Of a stretch of 64,000 nucleotides of DNA, positions 1 to 11,018 are shown piece after piece. A program made the position numbers and the translations under genes. Within the stretch, counting starts at the first letter, position 1, and each line of letters begins with the position of its first letter. Source of the DNA: Triticum aestivum (Eukaryota > Streptophyta > Magnoliopsida > Poales > Poaceae); the NCBI RefSeq assembly GCF_018294505.1, contig NC_057807.1:172895498-172959497 (forward strand). The letters are read 5' to 3'. Under the pieces are notes generated by a model. The model ran no database searches. It saw nothing but the letters and a program-made list of their open reading frames with translations, and had not been told where the DNA came from.

Positions 1-613
1 TTCATCTCCGTGGGCTTGCCCCGTCCTCTTCGTCAAGAAGAAGGATGGTACGGACCGGATGGTTGTAGATTATCGACCTGTCAATTTGGTCACAATCAAG
101 AACAAATATCCGCTCCCCAGGATCAACGACCTGTATGATCAGCTCGCTGGATCCTCAGTCTTCTCCAAAATGGATTTGAGGTTGGGCTACCATCAAATCA
201 AAATCAGAAACGGGGACATTCCTAAAACGGCCTTTGTTACTCGTTATGGCCAATACGAGTACACCGTCATGTCCTTCGGTTTAACCAACGCTCCAGCCAC
301 CTTTTCTCGGTTAATGAACTCAATCTTCATGGAGTATTTGGATAAATTCGTCGTGGTTTACCTCGATGATATACTCATCTACTCCAAGAACGAGGAAGAA
401 CATGCCGAACATCTAAGGCTAGTGTTGAAGAAACTTCGAGAGCATCGCCTTTATGCCAAATTTTCTAAATGTGAATTTTGGTTGTCAGAAGTGACCTATC
501 TGGGTCATGTAATATCTGGTAAAGGTATTGCTGTTAACCCTGAGCGAGTTCAAGCCGTCCTTAATTGGACTCCACCTGAATCGGTCAAGCAAGTTCGGAG
601 TTTTCTGGCTTAG
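1..613 (+). CDS. Element A pol: reverse transcriptase domain (partial, frameshifted at its end)
   Basis: The frame is open from base 2 and is cut by the window edge. It encodes the RT palm and fingers: the FVKKKDG and VVDYRPVN blocks, the [12 protein letters not shown] block, [11 protein letters not shown], and the catalytic YLDD at about 360-371, followed by the thumb ([11 protein letters not shown]). RT copies the element RNA in cytoplasmic virus-like particles. The frame ends at a TAG at 611-613; the expected continuation lies one frame over from about 607, so one base has been lost near 605-609. The RT motifs themselves look intact, but this copy cannot make an uninterrupted polyprotein. 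Confidence 0.93.
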   Translation, partial: SSPWACPVLFVKKKDGTDRMVVDYRPVNLVTIKNKYPLPRINDLYDQLAGSSVFSKMDLRLGYHQIKIRNGDIPKTAFVTRYGQYEYTVMSFGLTNAPATFSRLMNSIFMEYLDKFVVVYLDDILIYSKNEEEHAEHLRLVLKKLREHRLYAKFSKCEFWLSEVTYLGHVISGKGIAVNPERVQAVLNWTPPESVKQVRSFLA

Positions 614-1518
614 CGAGCTATTGCCGTCGCTTTGTCGAAAACTTCTCCAAAGTTGCTAAACCTCTAACCGAACTCCTCAAGAAAGATAAAAAGTTCGAAT
701 GGACTCCACAATGTGAGCACAGCTTTCAGGAACTGAAAAGACGCCTGACTTCTGCTCCCGTACTGGTACCGCCAGACTTCTCTAAGGACTTTGTTATCTA
801 CTGCGACGCCTCGCGACAAGGACTAGGTTGCATTCTCATGCAAGATCGACACGTAATTGCTTACGCTTCACGGCAATTGCACCCACATGAGGAGAATTAT
901 CCTACTCATGATCTAGAGCTTGCAGCCGTAGTCTATGCACTTAAAACCTGGCGACATTACCTCCTCGGTAATCGTTGCGAAATATTCACTGATCACCAAA
1001 GTCTGAAGTACATCTTCACCCAACCGGATTTGAATCTCAGGCAAAGACGTTGGGTCGAGTTGATCACAGATTTCGACTTAGGAATAACTTACACCCCAGG
1101 GAAAGCCAACGTCATGGCTGATGCGCTAAGTCGTAAATCTTATTGTAACAACCTGATGTTACAACAAAGTCAACCGCTTCTCCATGAGGAATTTCGGAAG
1201 CTTAACCTTCACATTGTTCCTCAAGGATTTCTTTCCACCTTGGTGGCGAAACCTACTCTTACGGATCAAATCATCGCTGCCCAAAAGCGAGATAAGGGAA
1301 TATCTAAAATCAAGGAGAACATTGCTAGCGGAGGTGCTAGTTGTTTCTCCACAAATGATCATGGTGTTGTGTACTTTGAGAACCGTTTAGTGGTTCCCAA
1401 GAACCAGCATCTACGGCAGTTGATCCTTAAGGAGGCTCATGAATCTCCTCTCACCATTCATCCCGGTAGTACCAAGATGTATCAGGACCTACGCAGAGGT
1501 TCTGGTGGACTAGGATGA
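607..1518 (+). CDS. Element A pol: RNase H and N-terminal zinc-binding part of integrase
   Basis: Read from about 607 (first ATG at 838), this frame gives the RT-RNase H connection and a Gypsy RNase H. The acidic residues are visible: YCDAS, then [25 protein letters not shown], and MADALSRK at the end. RNase H removes the RNA strand during reverse transcription. The frame then enters the integrase zinc-binding region ([10 protein letters not shown], giving the two His) and stops at 1516-1518. The matching Cys pair (CDVC) is in the next frame from 1515, so a second one-base frameshift lies near 1497-1500. Confidence 0.9.
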   Translation, partial: GLASYCRRFVENFSKVAKPLTELLKKDKKFEWTPQCEHSFQELKRRLTSAPVLVPPDFSKDFVIYCDASRQGLGCILMQDRHVIAYASRQLHPHEENYPTHDLELAAVVYALKTWRHYLLGNRCEIFTDHQSLKYIFTQPDLNLRQRRWVELITDFDLGITYTPGKANVMADALSRKSYCNNLMLQQSQPLLHEEFRKLNLHIVPQGFLSTLVAKPTLTDQIIAAQKRDKGISKIKENIASGGASCFSTNDHGVVYFENRLVVPKNQHLRQLILKEAHESPLTIHPGSTKMYQDLRRGSGGLG

Positions 1519-2744
1519 AGAGAGAAATTGCTCAGTATATTGCTAATTGCGACGTCTGTCGTCGTGTAAAAGCAGAGCATCAACGGCCTGCTGGCACCCT
1601 TCAACCCTTAGCTATTCCTGAATGGAAATGGGATAAAATTGGTATGGATTTCATTACCGGTTTTCCCAGGACCAAGAGAGGGAATAATGCTATCTTCGTC
1701 GTTGTCGATCGTCTTTCCAAAGTGGCCCATTTCTTACCTGTTCGTGAGAGTATAACCGCTAGTCAGCTGGCAGACTTATACATCTCCCGAATAGTGTCTC
1801 TCCATGGTGTTCCTTTGGAAATTAACTCGGATCGAGGAAGTCTTTTCACCTCTCGATTTTGGGAAAGTTTCCAAAATGCTATGGGAACCCGCCTTTCCTT
1901 TAGCACCGCTTTTCACCCTCAATCGAGTGGTCAGGTAGAACGCGTCAACCAGATTCTAGAAGACATGCTTCGAGCCTCTGTTATCTCCTTCGGAATGGAC
2001 TGGGAGAAGTGCCTTCCATTTGCCGAATTCGCTTACAACAACAGCTATCAATCTAGCTTGGGTAAAGCCCCTTTTGAAGTTCTCTATGGACGACGGTGTC
2101 GAACACCCCTTAACTGGTCAGAGACCGGGGAAAGACAATTCTTTGGCCCGGATATGATTCAGGAAGCAGAAGAGCAAGTTCGCATCGTTCGTGAAAAGTT
2201 GAAAACAGCCCAATCTCGTCAAAAGAGTCAATATGACCGAAAACATAAGGCTATGACTTTCGAGGTTGACGAGAAGGCTTACCTTCGGGTTACCCCTCTG
2301 AAGGGAACCCATCGTTTCGGTATCAAAGGCAAATTGGCTCCTCGTTACATTGGACCTTTTCGCATTCTCGCTAAACGAGGAGAAGTTGCCTACCAGTTGG
2401 AACTACCTCCGCACCTCTCCAGAGTCCACGATGTCTTCCACGTTTCTCAACTCAGGCGTTGCTTCTCGGATCCTATCCGTGGAGTGGACTACGAAACGCT
2501 TGATCTCCAAGATAATCTTACATATCGAGAGTACCCCATTCGTATCCTCGATCAGGCCGAGCGTACCACTCGACGTCATAATATCAAGTTTCTCAAAGTT
2601 CAATGGTCGCACCATTCTGAGGATGAAGCAACTTGGGAAAGGGAGGATCGTCTTCGACTCGAGTATCCCGCCTTCTTCCCGGAGGAACCCAAATCTCGGG
2701 ACGAGATTCTTTTGAGTGGGGGTGAGTTGTCACACCCTAGCTAG
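1515..2744 (+). CDS. Element A pol: integrase catalytic core, GPY/F module and C-terminal chromodomain
   Basis: 409 residues from the ATG. CDVCRR near the start supplies the Cys pair of the zinc module. The catalytic triad is complete: Asp45 (MDFITG), Asp106 (NSDRGS) and Glu142 (QVERVN), with 35 residues between the last two. A GPY/F module follows ([19 protein letters not shown], then [11 protein letters not shown]) near residues 275-325. The C-terminal 60 residues contain a chromodomain (IKFLKVQW, then DEATWERED). Chromodomains of this class are known to tether integration complexes to modified histones. The stop at 2742-2744 lies about 15 bases inside the LTR, so the protein's last residues are encoded by the LTR. 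The true upstream frame starts near 1498. Confidence 0.93.
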   Translation: MKREIAQYIANCDVCRRVKAEHQRPAGTLQPLAIPEWKWDKIGMDFITGFPRTKRGNNAIFVVVDRLSKVAHFLPVRESITASQLADLYISRIVSLHGVPLEINSDRGSLFTSRFWESFQNAMGTRLSFSTAFHPQSSGQVERVNQILEDMLRASVISFGMDWEKCLPFAEFAYNNSYQSSLGKAPFEVLYGRRCRTPLNWSETGERQFFGPDMIQEAEEQVRIVREKLKTAQSRQKSQYDRKHKAMTFEVDEKAYLRVTPLKGTHRFGIKGKLAPRYIGPFRILAKRGEVAYQLELPPHLSRVHDVFHVSQLRRCFSDPIRGVDYETLDLQDNLTYREYPIRILDQAERTTRRHNIKFLKVQWSHHSEDEATWEREDRLRLEYPAFFPEEPKSRDEILLSGGELSHPS

Positions 2745-5700
2745 TCATGCATTAGAGTGTTGCATCATGTTTATTCTTTCATCAGAAACCTGAAATGGGG
2801 ATGACAGAACCCCCAGTCCCCTCTGAAACCAACTAGGGTTTACTAAAAACTTTTTCAATGAACCTGAAATGCCCTTCTAAAATGCCCATCATTTTTGTCT
2901 TGGTTCAGAACCTCTGCCAAAAGTGGTGCACATTTTCCTAGGCCATCCTAGGGTTTTTGAATTAAATCATAAATATTTGAATTTGGGCATTTAAAATTAT
3001 ATAAAATATTTAAATGCTCAAATATCTCCAAACTAAAATGTTTCATGTTGGAAATAATCCAACTATGGACCAGGAGTAGTTTGGTGATTTTAGGAGTTGC
3101 CTAAGTATTTTATTTAATTCAACAAAGTTGCAGAAGTATTAAAAAAACAGAAAACAGAAAGAAATGGAAAAACTTACCTGGCGCCTGCACCCGGCCCACC
3201 TGCCGGCCCAGCCCAGCGCCGCTCCAGCGAGCTGCTTGCCGGCCAGGCAGGCAGGCAGGTGCCCGGCAGCGACCGCAGCGCGCGCCACGCACCTGCTCGC
3301 CGCCTCGCTGCTCCCCTCGCTCGGTGACGTCGTGGACCAGCCTCCCTCACTCCCCGAACCCCCAGACACCCCTCTCCTCTCCCAGCTCCTCCCCTTTGCG
3401 CTCCCCCCGCCAATGGCCGACGCTACCGCGCCGTGCCTTCGCGTAGCCGTGCTCCCCGCCGCTCGTGCGTCCTTTCGTCGTGTCCAAGGAGTCCGCTGCT
3501 GTCTCACTTTCATCGAGAAGCCGAGCCCCGAGCGCTCGAATCGCCGAGTTCCACCGCAAACGACCTTGCCCGAAAACGCGTCCGCCGGAGATCCCTTCAA
3601 CGCCGTTGCGCCTCCGGTCCATCTCCGGCACACCAAAGGCTTCGTCCGCACTCACTGTGAGCTTAGCCATTCCTTGCTCCCGAGCCGTGTAAGCGACCTC
3701 CCGGAGCTCAACCGCACCCACCGCCGTGGAGCTCGTCGCCGACGTGCTCCCGGTCACCCTCCGACCACTCCACGGTGTCCATCATGCTCACCGTGTCACG
3801 TAGCACCTAGCTAGCCACTCCCCGCAGCCTCACCGACCCCTCTAGCGTCAAGTTCGTCTTCGGCCGAACCCCGGTGGCCGCCAAAGTCGTCGCCGGCGCC
3901 AACTCCGGCCACCCCGACCCCAACGGACTCCACCAAGAGCTGCGGCTCGTCCTCAGCTCCACTCCGGTGGTCTCCGCGACCCATTTGGTGGCCGAAACGG
4001 CCAAAACCACTTCCGCCGCCGCGTCGGGCTCGCCGGCGGCTAAACGCCGGTGCAGCCGACCCGGGTTTGACCACGGGTGGGCCCTGGTTGACTCCCCTGA
4101 GTCAATGACAGGTGGGGCCCAGCCCTGTTAATTAAACAGGTTTAGTTTTAATTAAACTTTAATTAATCTAATCACACTGACACGCGGGACCCACTGTCAG
4201 GTTTGACCCGGACGTGTCCCGTTGACCTGCTGACGTCACACTGACGTCAGGCTGACGCAATAATTGATTTTCTGGAATTAATCTAATATAGGAAATTCCA
4301 GAATATAGTTTAAACTTCAAAAATTCATAACTTTTATTCTGTAACTCCAAATCAGACAAATTATATATGAAAAATGATCAGAAAAATCCAATCTATCCAT
4401 CTGTACTATTTTCATGCATGATTAAACAAGTTAACCTGATGTTTAATGCAGAACAAGGAAAACACTTTAAAGGCCATGTTTGAGTTTGAAATTTGAATCT
4501 TTGATTCAAATTGGTTCAAACCCTTCTGGTCTTAGTTGCATTAGCCCAACACACTCATATTGCTATGTTTCATGCATGCATCATATTGTTGCACATTGTT
4601 TGGTGATGGTTGTGTATCGGTGTTCTTTGCGGCAGGTTCTGCCTCCGAGGAGTACCGTGATTACCCTAACGAAGAACCGTATCAGTGCATCGAACCATCA
4701 GGCAAGCAACCAACCATTTGATCATATCGATACAATCCCATGTTCTCGCTCCTGCTCTCTTTTACTGCATTAAGACAACGCGTTTCAAACTGCTGTGTGC
4801 TACGGTAGTTGAACCCATTTCCTCTGCATGACCTGTCATTGCCACAGTAACTAGATGAAACCCACTAGCATGTGTAGGAGTTGATTGAGCCATATGTATG
4901 TGTTGTTCCTACCTTGCTATGCCTGCTATGCTTAGAGTCGTGTCAGGTCTGGTTCATCTGGGTGATGGCTAGAGTGAAATGATTATGTCGGTAATGAGAG
5001 TGGTGTGGTGAACACGATTTGGTAAAGGTATCGATGAGAGGCCATGTAGGAGTACATGGTGGGTTGTTTCATTGAAGCCGACCTTAAGCACTGAGATCTG
5101 TATGTGTGATTTAAGATACAGCTACTACCATGCATTGGGCCCTGAAATATGACCCCGCTCGACTTCTTATTCACCCTAGCTCTCTGTCCAGGAGTTGCAA
5201 GTAGTTTCTGGTGTTTGTAGCCTACTGGAGGCCGTGGACAGCGCTGACCGTAGGGGTGGGCTGTGATGCGGTAGGTACGTGGCCGGGTGTACCGAATACC
5301 CGTTAGGTATCTCGGGAACCCTGTTCACATCGTTCGGGGCCGTATGGGAAACCTCGGCCGGACTCCCTGTGGATGGAACCTGGATAGGCGATAAACCTGG
5401 ACTAGAGGCTTAAGTGTTTAGGTAGGTCGTGGTCTACACCCACGTCGGCTTTCGCTTGAAGTCTGCTGAGCACATGTCGTGTGCAGACGCTAAGTGGTGG
5501 AAACATGTATGAAGAAGTACACCCCTGCAGGGTTATCATGATCTATTCGAATAGCCGCGTCCGCGGTAAAGGACTACTTGGTTGCCTATACAGTTCATAG
5601 ACAAGTAAATGGAAACTACTAAAAGCCTCAAGATAAGTGTGAGTGCCGAGGATGGCTCTTCCGTAGGAAGACGGAGGTGGATCCTCGGTAGTGTATTGAA

Positions 5701-6758
5701 TTGGCGAGTAGTGGACTCGTGTACGCTAAACCATTTCAAGTTGGAGTCTCGTAGGTTAGCCTAGCCAAGAGTCAAAGCTGGCTTGCTGCAATAACTCCAC
5801 CAACCCTTCTTGATAATATGCATGTATGTAGGATCTGATATAAGTCTTGCTGAGTACCTTTGTACTCATGTTGCTATAATTTACATTTTTACAGAAGACG
5901 CTGCAACCCCTTCTGATGGGTTCTACGTAGACGTTGACATCAATGAGTAGGCTAAGGCCCAGGTGGTGATCCTGAGCTTGTGAAGGACCACGTAGTATAG
6001 CTAGGCTTTCCAAGCCTCTTTTATTTTACTAGTTGTCTGTACTCAGACAAGCTACTTCCGCTGCTGGTTTGTATGACTGTATGACTTGAATGCTGGGTCG
6101 TGTGACCCGTACCTGTGTGTATGATTATGTATGGCTCCCTGAGCCTTAAATAAAGTACTTGTGTCATAGAGTCATGTTGTGATGCCATGTTGTATTTGCA
6201 CATATCGAGCATACTGTGTGTATGTATTGAAATGCTTGGTATGTGTGGGATCTGACTATCTAGTTGTTTATCTTTAGTAGCCTCTCTTACCGGGAAATGT
6301 CTCCTAGTGTTACCACTGAGCCATGGTAGCTTGCTACTGCTCTGGAACACTTAGGCTGGCCGGCATGTGTCCTTCTTCGTTCCGGTGTCTGTCCCTTCGG
6401 GGAAATGTCACGCATTGAGTACCGGAGTCCTGTTAGCCCGCTACAGCCCGGTTTACCGGAGTCCTGCTAGCCCAGTGCTACAGCCCGGACCCACTTGCTG
6501 ATGACCGACACGTTCGAAGCTGGGTCATGGATGCCTGTCCCTATAAGTCTGTGCCACTTTGGGTTTACAACTAGTCATGTCAGCCCGGGCTCCTTAACAT
6601 ATGGATGCTAGCGACACTATCATATACGTGAGCCAAAAGGCGCAAACGGTCCCGGGCAAAGGTAAGGCGACACCCGTGGGGATACCGTGCGTGAGGCCGC
6701 AAAGTGATATGAGGTGTTACGGGCTAGATCGATGTGTCATCGAGTCGGGGTCCTGACA
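2728..6758 (+). repeat. Element A long terminal repeat (about 4.03 kb)
   Basis: It starts TGTCACACC directly after a purine-rich tract (GAGTGGGGGTGAG, the polypurine tract) and ends CCTGACA just before the primer-binding site. A GC-rich block at about 3170-4135 reads as Pro/Ala/Arg-rich ORFs on both strands with no recognisable domain. The rest (4136-6758) is AT-richer and non-coding. The last 167 bases are repeated at 7174-7340. I see no real gene inside it. Confidence 0.88.
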
Positions 6759-6762
6759 GCGT

Positions 6763-6774
6763 TGGTATCAGAGC
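6763..6774 (+). other. Element A primer-binding site (initiator Met-tRNA type)
   Basis: TGGTATCAGAGC lies 4 bases after the LTR end. This is the standard complement of the 3' end of plant initiator tRNA-Met, the primer for minus-strand DNA synthesis. Confidence 0.9.
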
Positions 6775-7173
6775 CGGACTGCCTGTAGGTTCTCCAAGCC
6801 AAACTCGTCGATGTCGAGTCTAGAAATTCTTTAGTTATATGTAGGGGAATTGTTTGTGGGTTGGAACGTAAGGCTCTTTTTACTCCTTTATCTTATGACA
6901 TTCTGATCTGAGTCAGTCTATTCTTCCACCGGGGGTTAAGGAATTAGGATCTATTCTCTCTATCAGGATCACGCGTTACTAATCAGTAGTACCTTATAGG
7001 GTTGATGGATACAAGCCTAGTTCAGTTCTACTACCACGTTATGTTGTTAGGATGGATTCAGAACTTGATATGATGATGTTGAGTGTGTATGAAATCCTTT
7101 GTCAAATGTCTCAAAATCCTTCTTGGGCATTTACAGCTGTTATGCTGCCGAAATTTTGCTAGAAATTCTAATG
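6775..7173 (+). other. Element A untranslated leader, truncated
   Basis: About 400 bp of AT-rich non-coding leader. Its motifs (a GAGTCTAGA block, AGAAATTCTTT, TTTTTACTCCTTTA) also occur after the primer site of element B. It is cut at 7174, where sequence jumps into the LTR 3' end with CC/CCTTA microhomology, so gag and pol of this unit were deleted. Confidence 0.75.
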
Positions 7174-7340
7174 CCTTAACATATGGATGCTAGCGACACT
7201 ATCATATACGTGAGCAAAAAGGCGCAAACGGTCCCGGGCAAAGGTAAGGCGACACCCGTGGGGATACCGTGCGTGAGGCCGCAAAGTTATATGAGGTGTT
7301 ACGAGCTAGATCGATGTGTCATCGAGTCGGGGTCCTGACA
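7174..7340 (+). repeat. Truncated LTR 3' end of element A
   Basis: It matches 6592-6758 base for base in length (167 bp) with only a few substitutions. It ends TCCTGACA and then abuts element G's gag. It is the right-hand terminus of A. Confidence 0.9.
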
Positions 7341-9169
7341 CTGCTTCTGAGCAAGCAACTCCACTTGCCGGCAGTTCTGGAGGTCATGGCCCTTGGTGCG
7401 ATGGATCTTGCAATATTGCTTGTTGGAGCCCCCTGGCTTATCGGCAGCCGCCAAGTCCCGGCAAGCGACACACCCGGCAACTTCCTTGCCGAGGTCACTC
7501 GCCTTGGGTTTCTTGGTGGCGTTGGTATCGTCGGACACCTCGATGGCAAGCACGGTATTGCCTTTGCGCTTCCTGTTACGGCGCCGGCCCTTCTTCGCCA
7601 GGGTGGCGGTGTCATCCGTGCAGTCGGTTTCCGCGCCGGCGTCTTCGCCGTGGTACTTCCTTCCCTCTTCATCCCGAGCGCACCGATCGACCGAAACATA
7701 AAGTTCGGCCACATCCTTGACCTTGTTCGTCGCCAGCTCCTCACGCATCGTACGATTGTGCACATTCTGATGGAATGCACTGATAACGGCGGCAGGATGA
7801 ACAGTGGGGATGTTGTACTGCACTCGGATGAACCTTTGGATGTACTTGTGCAAGTTTTCTCCTTCCTTATGGGGGATGATATGCAAATCACTCGCCTGGC
7901 CATGAGCTTGGTGGCCTCCGGTAAAGGCGCCAACAAACTCATGACACAGATCTGCCCAAGAAGAAATGGAGTCCACCGGCAAGTGCATCAACCATGACAT
8001 AAAATTGGGCTTGAGTGCCAGCAGAAAATAGTTGGCGAGCACCTTATCGTCGCGACCCCTGGCAGCTTGCATCGCGATGGTGTAGATTCTGAGGAACTCC
8101 GACGGGTGAGTTTTGCAGTTGTACTTCTCGCCAATGTCGGGCTTGAACATGCGGTGGGAGGGCCACTGGAACTGCCACAGCTCACGGGTGAAGGCCGGAC
8201 AACCCACCTCATAGGGTAGGCCACCATAGCCTCCCGGTGCTGGGTGGTCCACAGTGGGCCCTGCCCGCCTATCCGACTGGTGGCGCACGTCACGCCGGCG
8301 CTCGATGGTGGTTCGAGCGTCTTCATGAGCTCGCTCCCGAAGAACTTGACGTTGGTTGCCGCGGGTTCGCAGGTCGGACAACGCTATGGAGATAACATCA
8401 CGAGCATCGTCTCGATGGACCGACACCTGCGGTGGCCAGTATGGAGGAGGGGATTGCACCGTGGCCGCATCGCCTCAGGCCCATCCTCCGCTGGCATTGG
8501 GTGGCTCGACGGAGCGACGGCCTACGGGTCCCACCGGCCGCAAGTCATCGTTGTTAGCCATGCCGACGAGGCTCCGGACGGTGGCCCTCCATTCGTCAAG
8601 CTTCTCCGTAGTGGGAGGAAAGTCAAGGAGCAGCTGCGCGCGTGCTAGGGGTTCTACTGGCGTGGGCGGCGGCGAAAGCTGTGTGGACTGCGATGCGCTT
8701 CAACTTCTAACCGAGTTAGAGGGAGCCCCATCACGGCCCCGCAGCCGTCCGCCACCTCCGCCAGCACCTCGGCGGGCATGCTGGCCCTCCTCGTGTGAAG
8801 GGCGCATGGGACTCTTCCCAGGGCGGCACCCAGGGTCACCAGCAGGGCGGCGCTGCTCATCGCACACGACCTGAGACGAGCGCGCCATGGGCGCCGATGT
8901 CGCGTTTCTGGCGGCACGACGAAGCCCCTGGAAGGCCCCGCGCCGCCTGCGGGGGGCCCGACTCCGTCTCTGGAGCCCGTGATGCATGGCTCGTCGGTTG
9001 GCGTACAAACGATGCTGATCACCAGGCCTGGACTGCCAGGGTGATGTGGATGTTTGCAGGCCGCGCCACGGGTTCTCTCCGCGACTGGCCCACTACTGGT
9101 CCGCACCGGTACTAGTAGTCCGGTCCTGGACGAACCGATCATCATGGTCATCTTCTTCTTAGGATCCAT
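7341..9169 (-). pseudogene. Element G gag polyprotein (broken, 3' end cut by element A)
   Basis: The first segment starts at ATG 9169 (MDPKKKMTMM) and runs to 8654; the frame then changes near 8700-8720. The second segment has one in-frame TGA just upstream of 8459 and then runs open into element A. It holds the retrotransposon gag domain (LWQFQWPSHRMFKPDIG, then LKPNFMSWLMHLPVDSISSWADL, then FHQNVHNRTMREEL). Near the end is a basic stretch and a CKIH-x4-H-x4-C zinc-knuckle variant (CKIHRTKGHDLQNC). Gag forms the virus-like particle and binds the element RNA. Protease and pol are not present here. The final dozen residues of the open frame belong to A, not gag. Confidence 0.82.
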
Positions 9170-9226
9170 GGTGATGAAGAACTGCTAGGCCAACTACTAG
9201 ACTGGATTCTCACAATTGCACTCCTC

Positions 9227-9242
9227 TACCTGGCGCGCCAAA
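9227..9242 (-). other. Element G primer-binding site
   Basis: On the minus strand, TTTGGCGCGCCAGG follows the LTR end (CACCGACA) after 2 bases. It resembles the TGGCGCC-type sites of many Triticeae Gypsy elements. The core TGGCGCGCCA is palindromic. Confidence 0.7.
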
Positions 9243-9244
9243 GT

Positions 9245-10398
9245 TGTCGGTGGGAAACGACACCTATGGGATCACGAGGATCCCTTCTGCGGTTGCGGGG
9301 TGCGGGGTTGTGTGAAGAGCAGGATTAGCAGTCAGCACAAGGACCGTTTACCCTAGTTTGGGCCACGAGGATGCATAAAACCCTAGTCCTGCTTTGGTGG
9401 ATGTATTGAGTGTTCTTGAGCTCTTGAACTAGCTACGGTGGCTGCATGGTCCAAAAGAGCCGAATCCCTCTCAAGTACGCCATGGGCCTCCTTTTATAGT
9501 CGAAAGGGGCTGCCACAGTGGCACACAGGAGGTGGATCGGCCTACAGTGCTATGAGCTTATCGCTCGTATTACAGGACAAGGCGCATTGTCCTCTTGCTT
9601 TATCGGGGATGGGAGCGAGGCCCGTCCCGTCCGTCGCCGCTCCTTGTTGCTTCGACACGCACCCTGGCCAGCGATGCATGCGGCGCCATGTAGGCTGGCA
9701 AGGAGCTGAGGTGGCGCGGTGGTGGAGCCTCCACGAAGATCTGCATGCCGCCACATAGGCATGTGCTGAGTCGGCCTGGAAGCTGCATGTTGCCACGCAG
9801 GTGCCTGCCCAGCTGGTTGGGCTGGCAGCTGCATGTGAACGGCGGTGGAAACTTGATTGGCGTGGGCTTGGCAATGGCCCCATTGACTCCCTTGGCAAGG
9901 GCCTTGCTGGGTGGCCCGGCAAGGGTCTTGCCGTCGCCGCTGTCGTCCCCGGCAAGGATCTTGCCGGGGCTCTTGCGGGTTTCCTCGGCAAGGATCTTGT
10001 CGAGGATCATTGCCTTCCAATCGTCATCTGATCTTGGATATTCTTTGTCTTAACAAAGATCTCGATGCCACCATGGAGGTGCCTCCGAAGCCCTGGCCCA
10101 ACGTAGCTGACGGTGTTGGAGTCCGCAGGTTTGAGGGTGGCTCACTCCGCTGGTGTGGGCGAGCCGTTATAGCAAGGGCCTTGTCGGGGCTGCTGAGGCT
10201 GCCCCGGCATGGGTCTTGCCGGGGAAACCTGCTTCGTCCATCTGCTCTCTGTGGTCTCGGTCTCTGGCGTTGCACTGATTGTTCTCATGGCTTCAACTCC
10301 TCCTTTTTGCCCTGCTAAGTGTGGCTTCGCCTGTGGCACTGACTGCCCGTGCACAAGTAAGGGGTAAAAAGGAGTGCCCCTACTTCAGTACACCGACA
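9245..10398 (-). repeat. Element G 5' LTR (1154 bp)
   Basis: The ends are the inverted pair TGTCGGTG and CACCGACA. The minus strand carries ACTATAAAAG at 9500-9491 with a leader downstream, which fixes the orientation. The interior (9750-10250) has repeated short CAAGG/CCTTGCCGG motifs in both orientations. No coding sequence is supported. Confidence 0.85.
9491..9500 (-). promoter_or_regulatory. TATA box of element G LTR promoter
   Basis: ACTATAAAAG on the minus strand, about 250 bp before the LTR end, where Gypsy LTR promoters normally lie. Confidence 0.7.
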
Positions 10399-10411
10399 TC
10401 GTAATCTGACA

Positions 10412-10431
10412 TTCTGCGCGCCAGCTAGGGG
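10412..10431 (+). other. Probable primer-binding site of element D
   Basis: TTCTGCGCGCCAGCTAGG follows a CTGACA end. It is similar in core (GCGCGCCAG) to G's primer site. The tRNA is not certain. Confidence 0.5.
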
Positions 10432-10483
10432 TGCATCGGATCTTCTCTTCCATTGACCAGTCGTCCACCGCTCCACCAACGCC

Positions 10484-10981
10484 ATGGCCGACGGCCCGGG
10501 GGCGCACGTCGAGCACTGGGTCGTCCAGGCCTCCTCGACAGCGCTCGCCGACGAGGAAGACCTCCACTCTGCTCTGCTCGTGGCCCGCGGTCTGCCAGGG
10601 GCGACCAGCCGTGGGGGGCGCATGGCGCAACCTTCTCCACTCGTGCCGTGCCACAACCGCGCCGTGGCGCGATCTGCGAACCATGCTGCAGCGACCGCAC
10701 CACACACTCGTAGGGAACAGGCAAATATGTGGGCAGTGGTCATCGTGGCTCGAGAGCTCTTACGGTGCAGGCTGCTGGAAAGTGGCCGCGAGGCCCTGCT
10801 AGAACGGGTCGCCGAGCTGCTAGATGCAGCGTTCAGGGGGGCGCTATTCTACACCCTACCCACGTCACAGGCGGTGGTGAGGGAGCGCGCTCTCCCTGAC
10901 ACAACCACGCACCCCCTCCCAGGGTCCCTGGAGAGCCTCTCGGCGCCGACCAGCCTTGCGGAGCAGACCGCACCCCTCTGA
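10484..10981 (+). CDS. Element D N-terminal gag-region ORF (165 aa, function not recognised)
   Basis: ATG at 10484, 53 bp after the primer site, where a gag ORF is expected to start. The protein is Ala/Arg-rich with one helical, acidic and leucine-rich stretch (REALLERVAELLDAAF) near residues 103-117. No gag domain or zinc motif is visible. Position and composition suggest the variable N-terminal extension of a Tat-type gag. The stop at 10979-10981 is just before the B insertion. I cannot name a function. Confidence 0.5.
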   Translation: MADGPGAHVEHWVVQASSTALADEEDLHSALLVARGLPGATSRGGRMAQPSPLVPCHNRAVARSANHAAATAPHTRREQANMWAVVIVARELLRCRLLESGREALLERVAELLDAAFRGALFYTLPTSQAVVRERALPDTTTHPLPGSLESLSAPTSLAEQTAPL

Positions 10982-11013
10982 ACGTGCTACCTCAGCGTGG
11001 GGCTGCTCCGGGC

Positions 11014-11018
11014 GACAC
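11014..11018. repeat. Target-site duplication of element B, left copy
   Basis: GACAC, matched at 22254-22258 immediately after the right LTR. Element D is split between the two copies. Confidence 0.8.

Larger units (their letters stand above)
1..7340 (+). mobile_element. Element A: chromovirus-type Ty3/Gypsy LTR retrotransposon, 5' part outside window
   Basis: The order is RT, RNase H, integrase, chromodomain, then a 4.0-kb LTR (2728-6758), then a Met-tRNA primer-binding site and leader (6759-7173), then a 167-bp copy of the LTR's 3' end (7174-7340). A pol 3' end to the left of an LTR and a leader to its right means that parts of two element units are joined through this LTR. The right end abuts the minus-strand gag of element G, so A inserted into G. 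The target duplication cannot be checked because the left end is outside the window. The chromodomain places it among chromoviruses (Tekay-like); the exact family is not certain. Confidence 0.9.
7341..10398 (-). mobile_element. Element G: Ty3/Gypsy element, 5' LTR and gag only
   Basis: Read on the minus strand: LTR (10398 to 9245), primer-binding site, leader, gag start at 9169 and gag domain down to 7341, where element A is inserted. The rest of G would lie left of A, outside the window. The LTR's minus orientation is set by its TATA box and by the adjoining primer site and gag. The right flank is the plus-strand leader of element D, so G inserted into D. Confidence 0.82.
10399..11018 (+). 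mobile_element. Element D, piece 1: last bases of 5' LTR, primer site, leader and N-terminal ORF
   Basis: The first 13 bases (10399-10411, ending TCTGACA) look like the tip of D's own 5' LTR. They are followed by a primer-site-like GCGCGCCAGCTAGGGG. G inserted just left of this tip. The piece ends at GACAC (11014-11018), the target duplication of element B, and D resumes at 22254. Confidence 0.65.

Noticed and set aside
3164..3814. Long overlapping ORFs (up to 216 aa) on both strands in the GC-rich part of A's LTR
   Set aside because: GC-rich sequence gives long ORFs by chance. They are low complexity, open in several frames at once, and lie inside a repeat unit with no domain.
7269..7997. 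Plus-strand 242-aa ORF opposite element G's gag
   Set aside because: It is a shadow of the minus-strand gag, which has the gag domain and a zinc motif.
9227..10431. Reading the LTR at 9245-10398 as the shared centre of a palindromic double element, because primer-site-like sequence lies on both sides
   Set aside because: TATA and leader fix the LTR on the minus strand as G's. The plus-strand site is better explained as D's, with 13 bp of D's LTR between.
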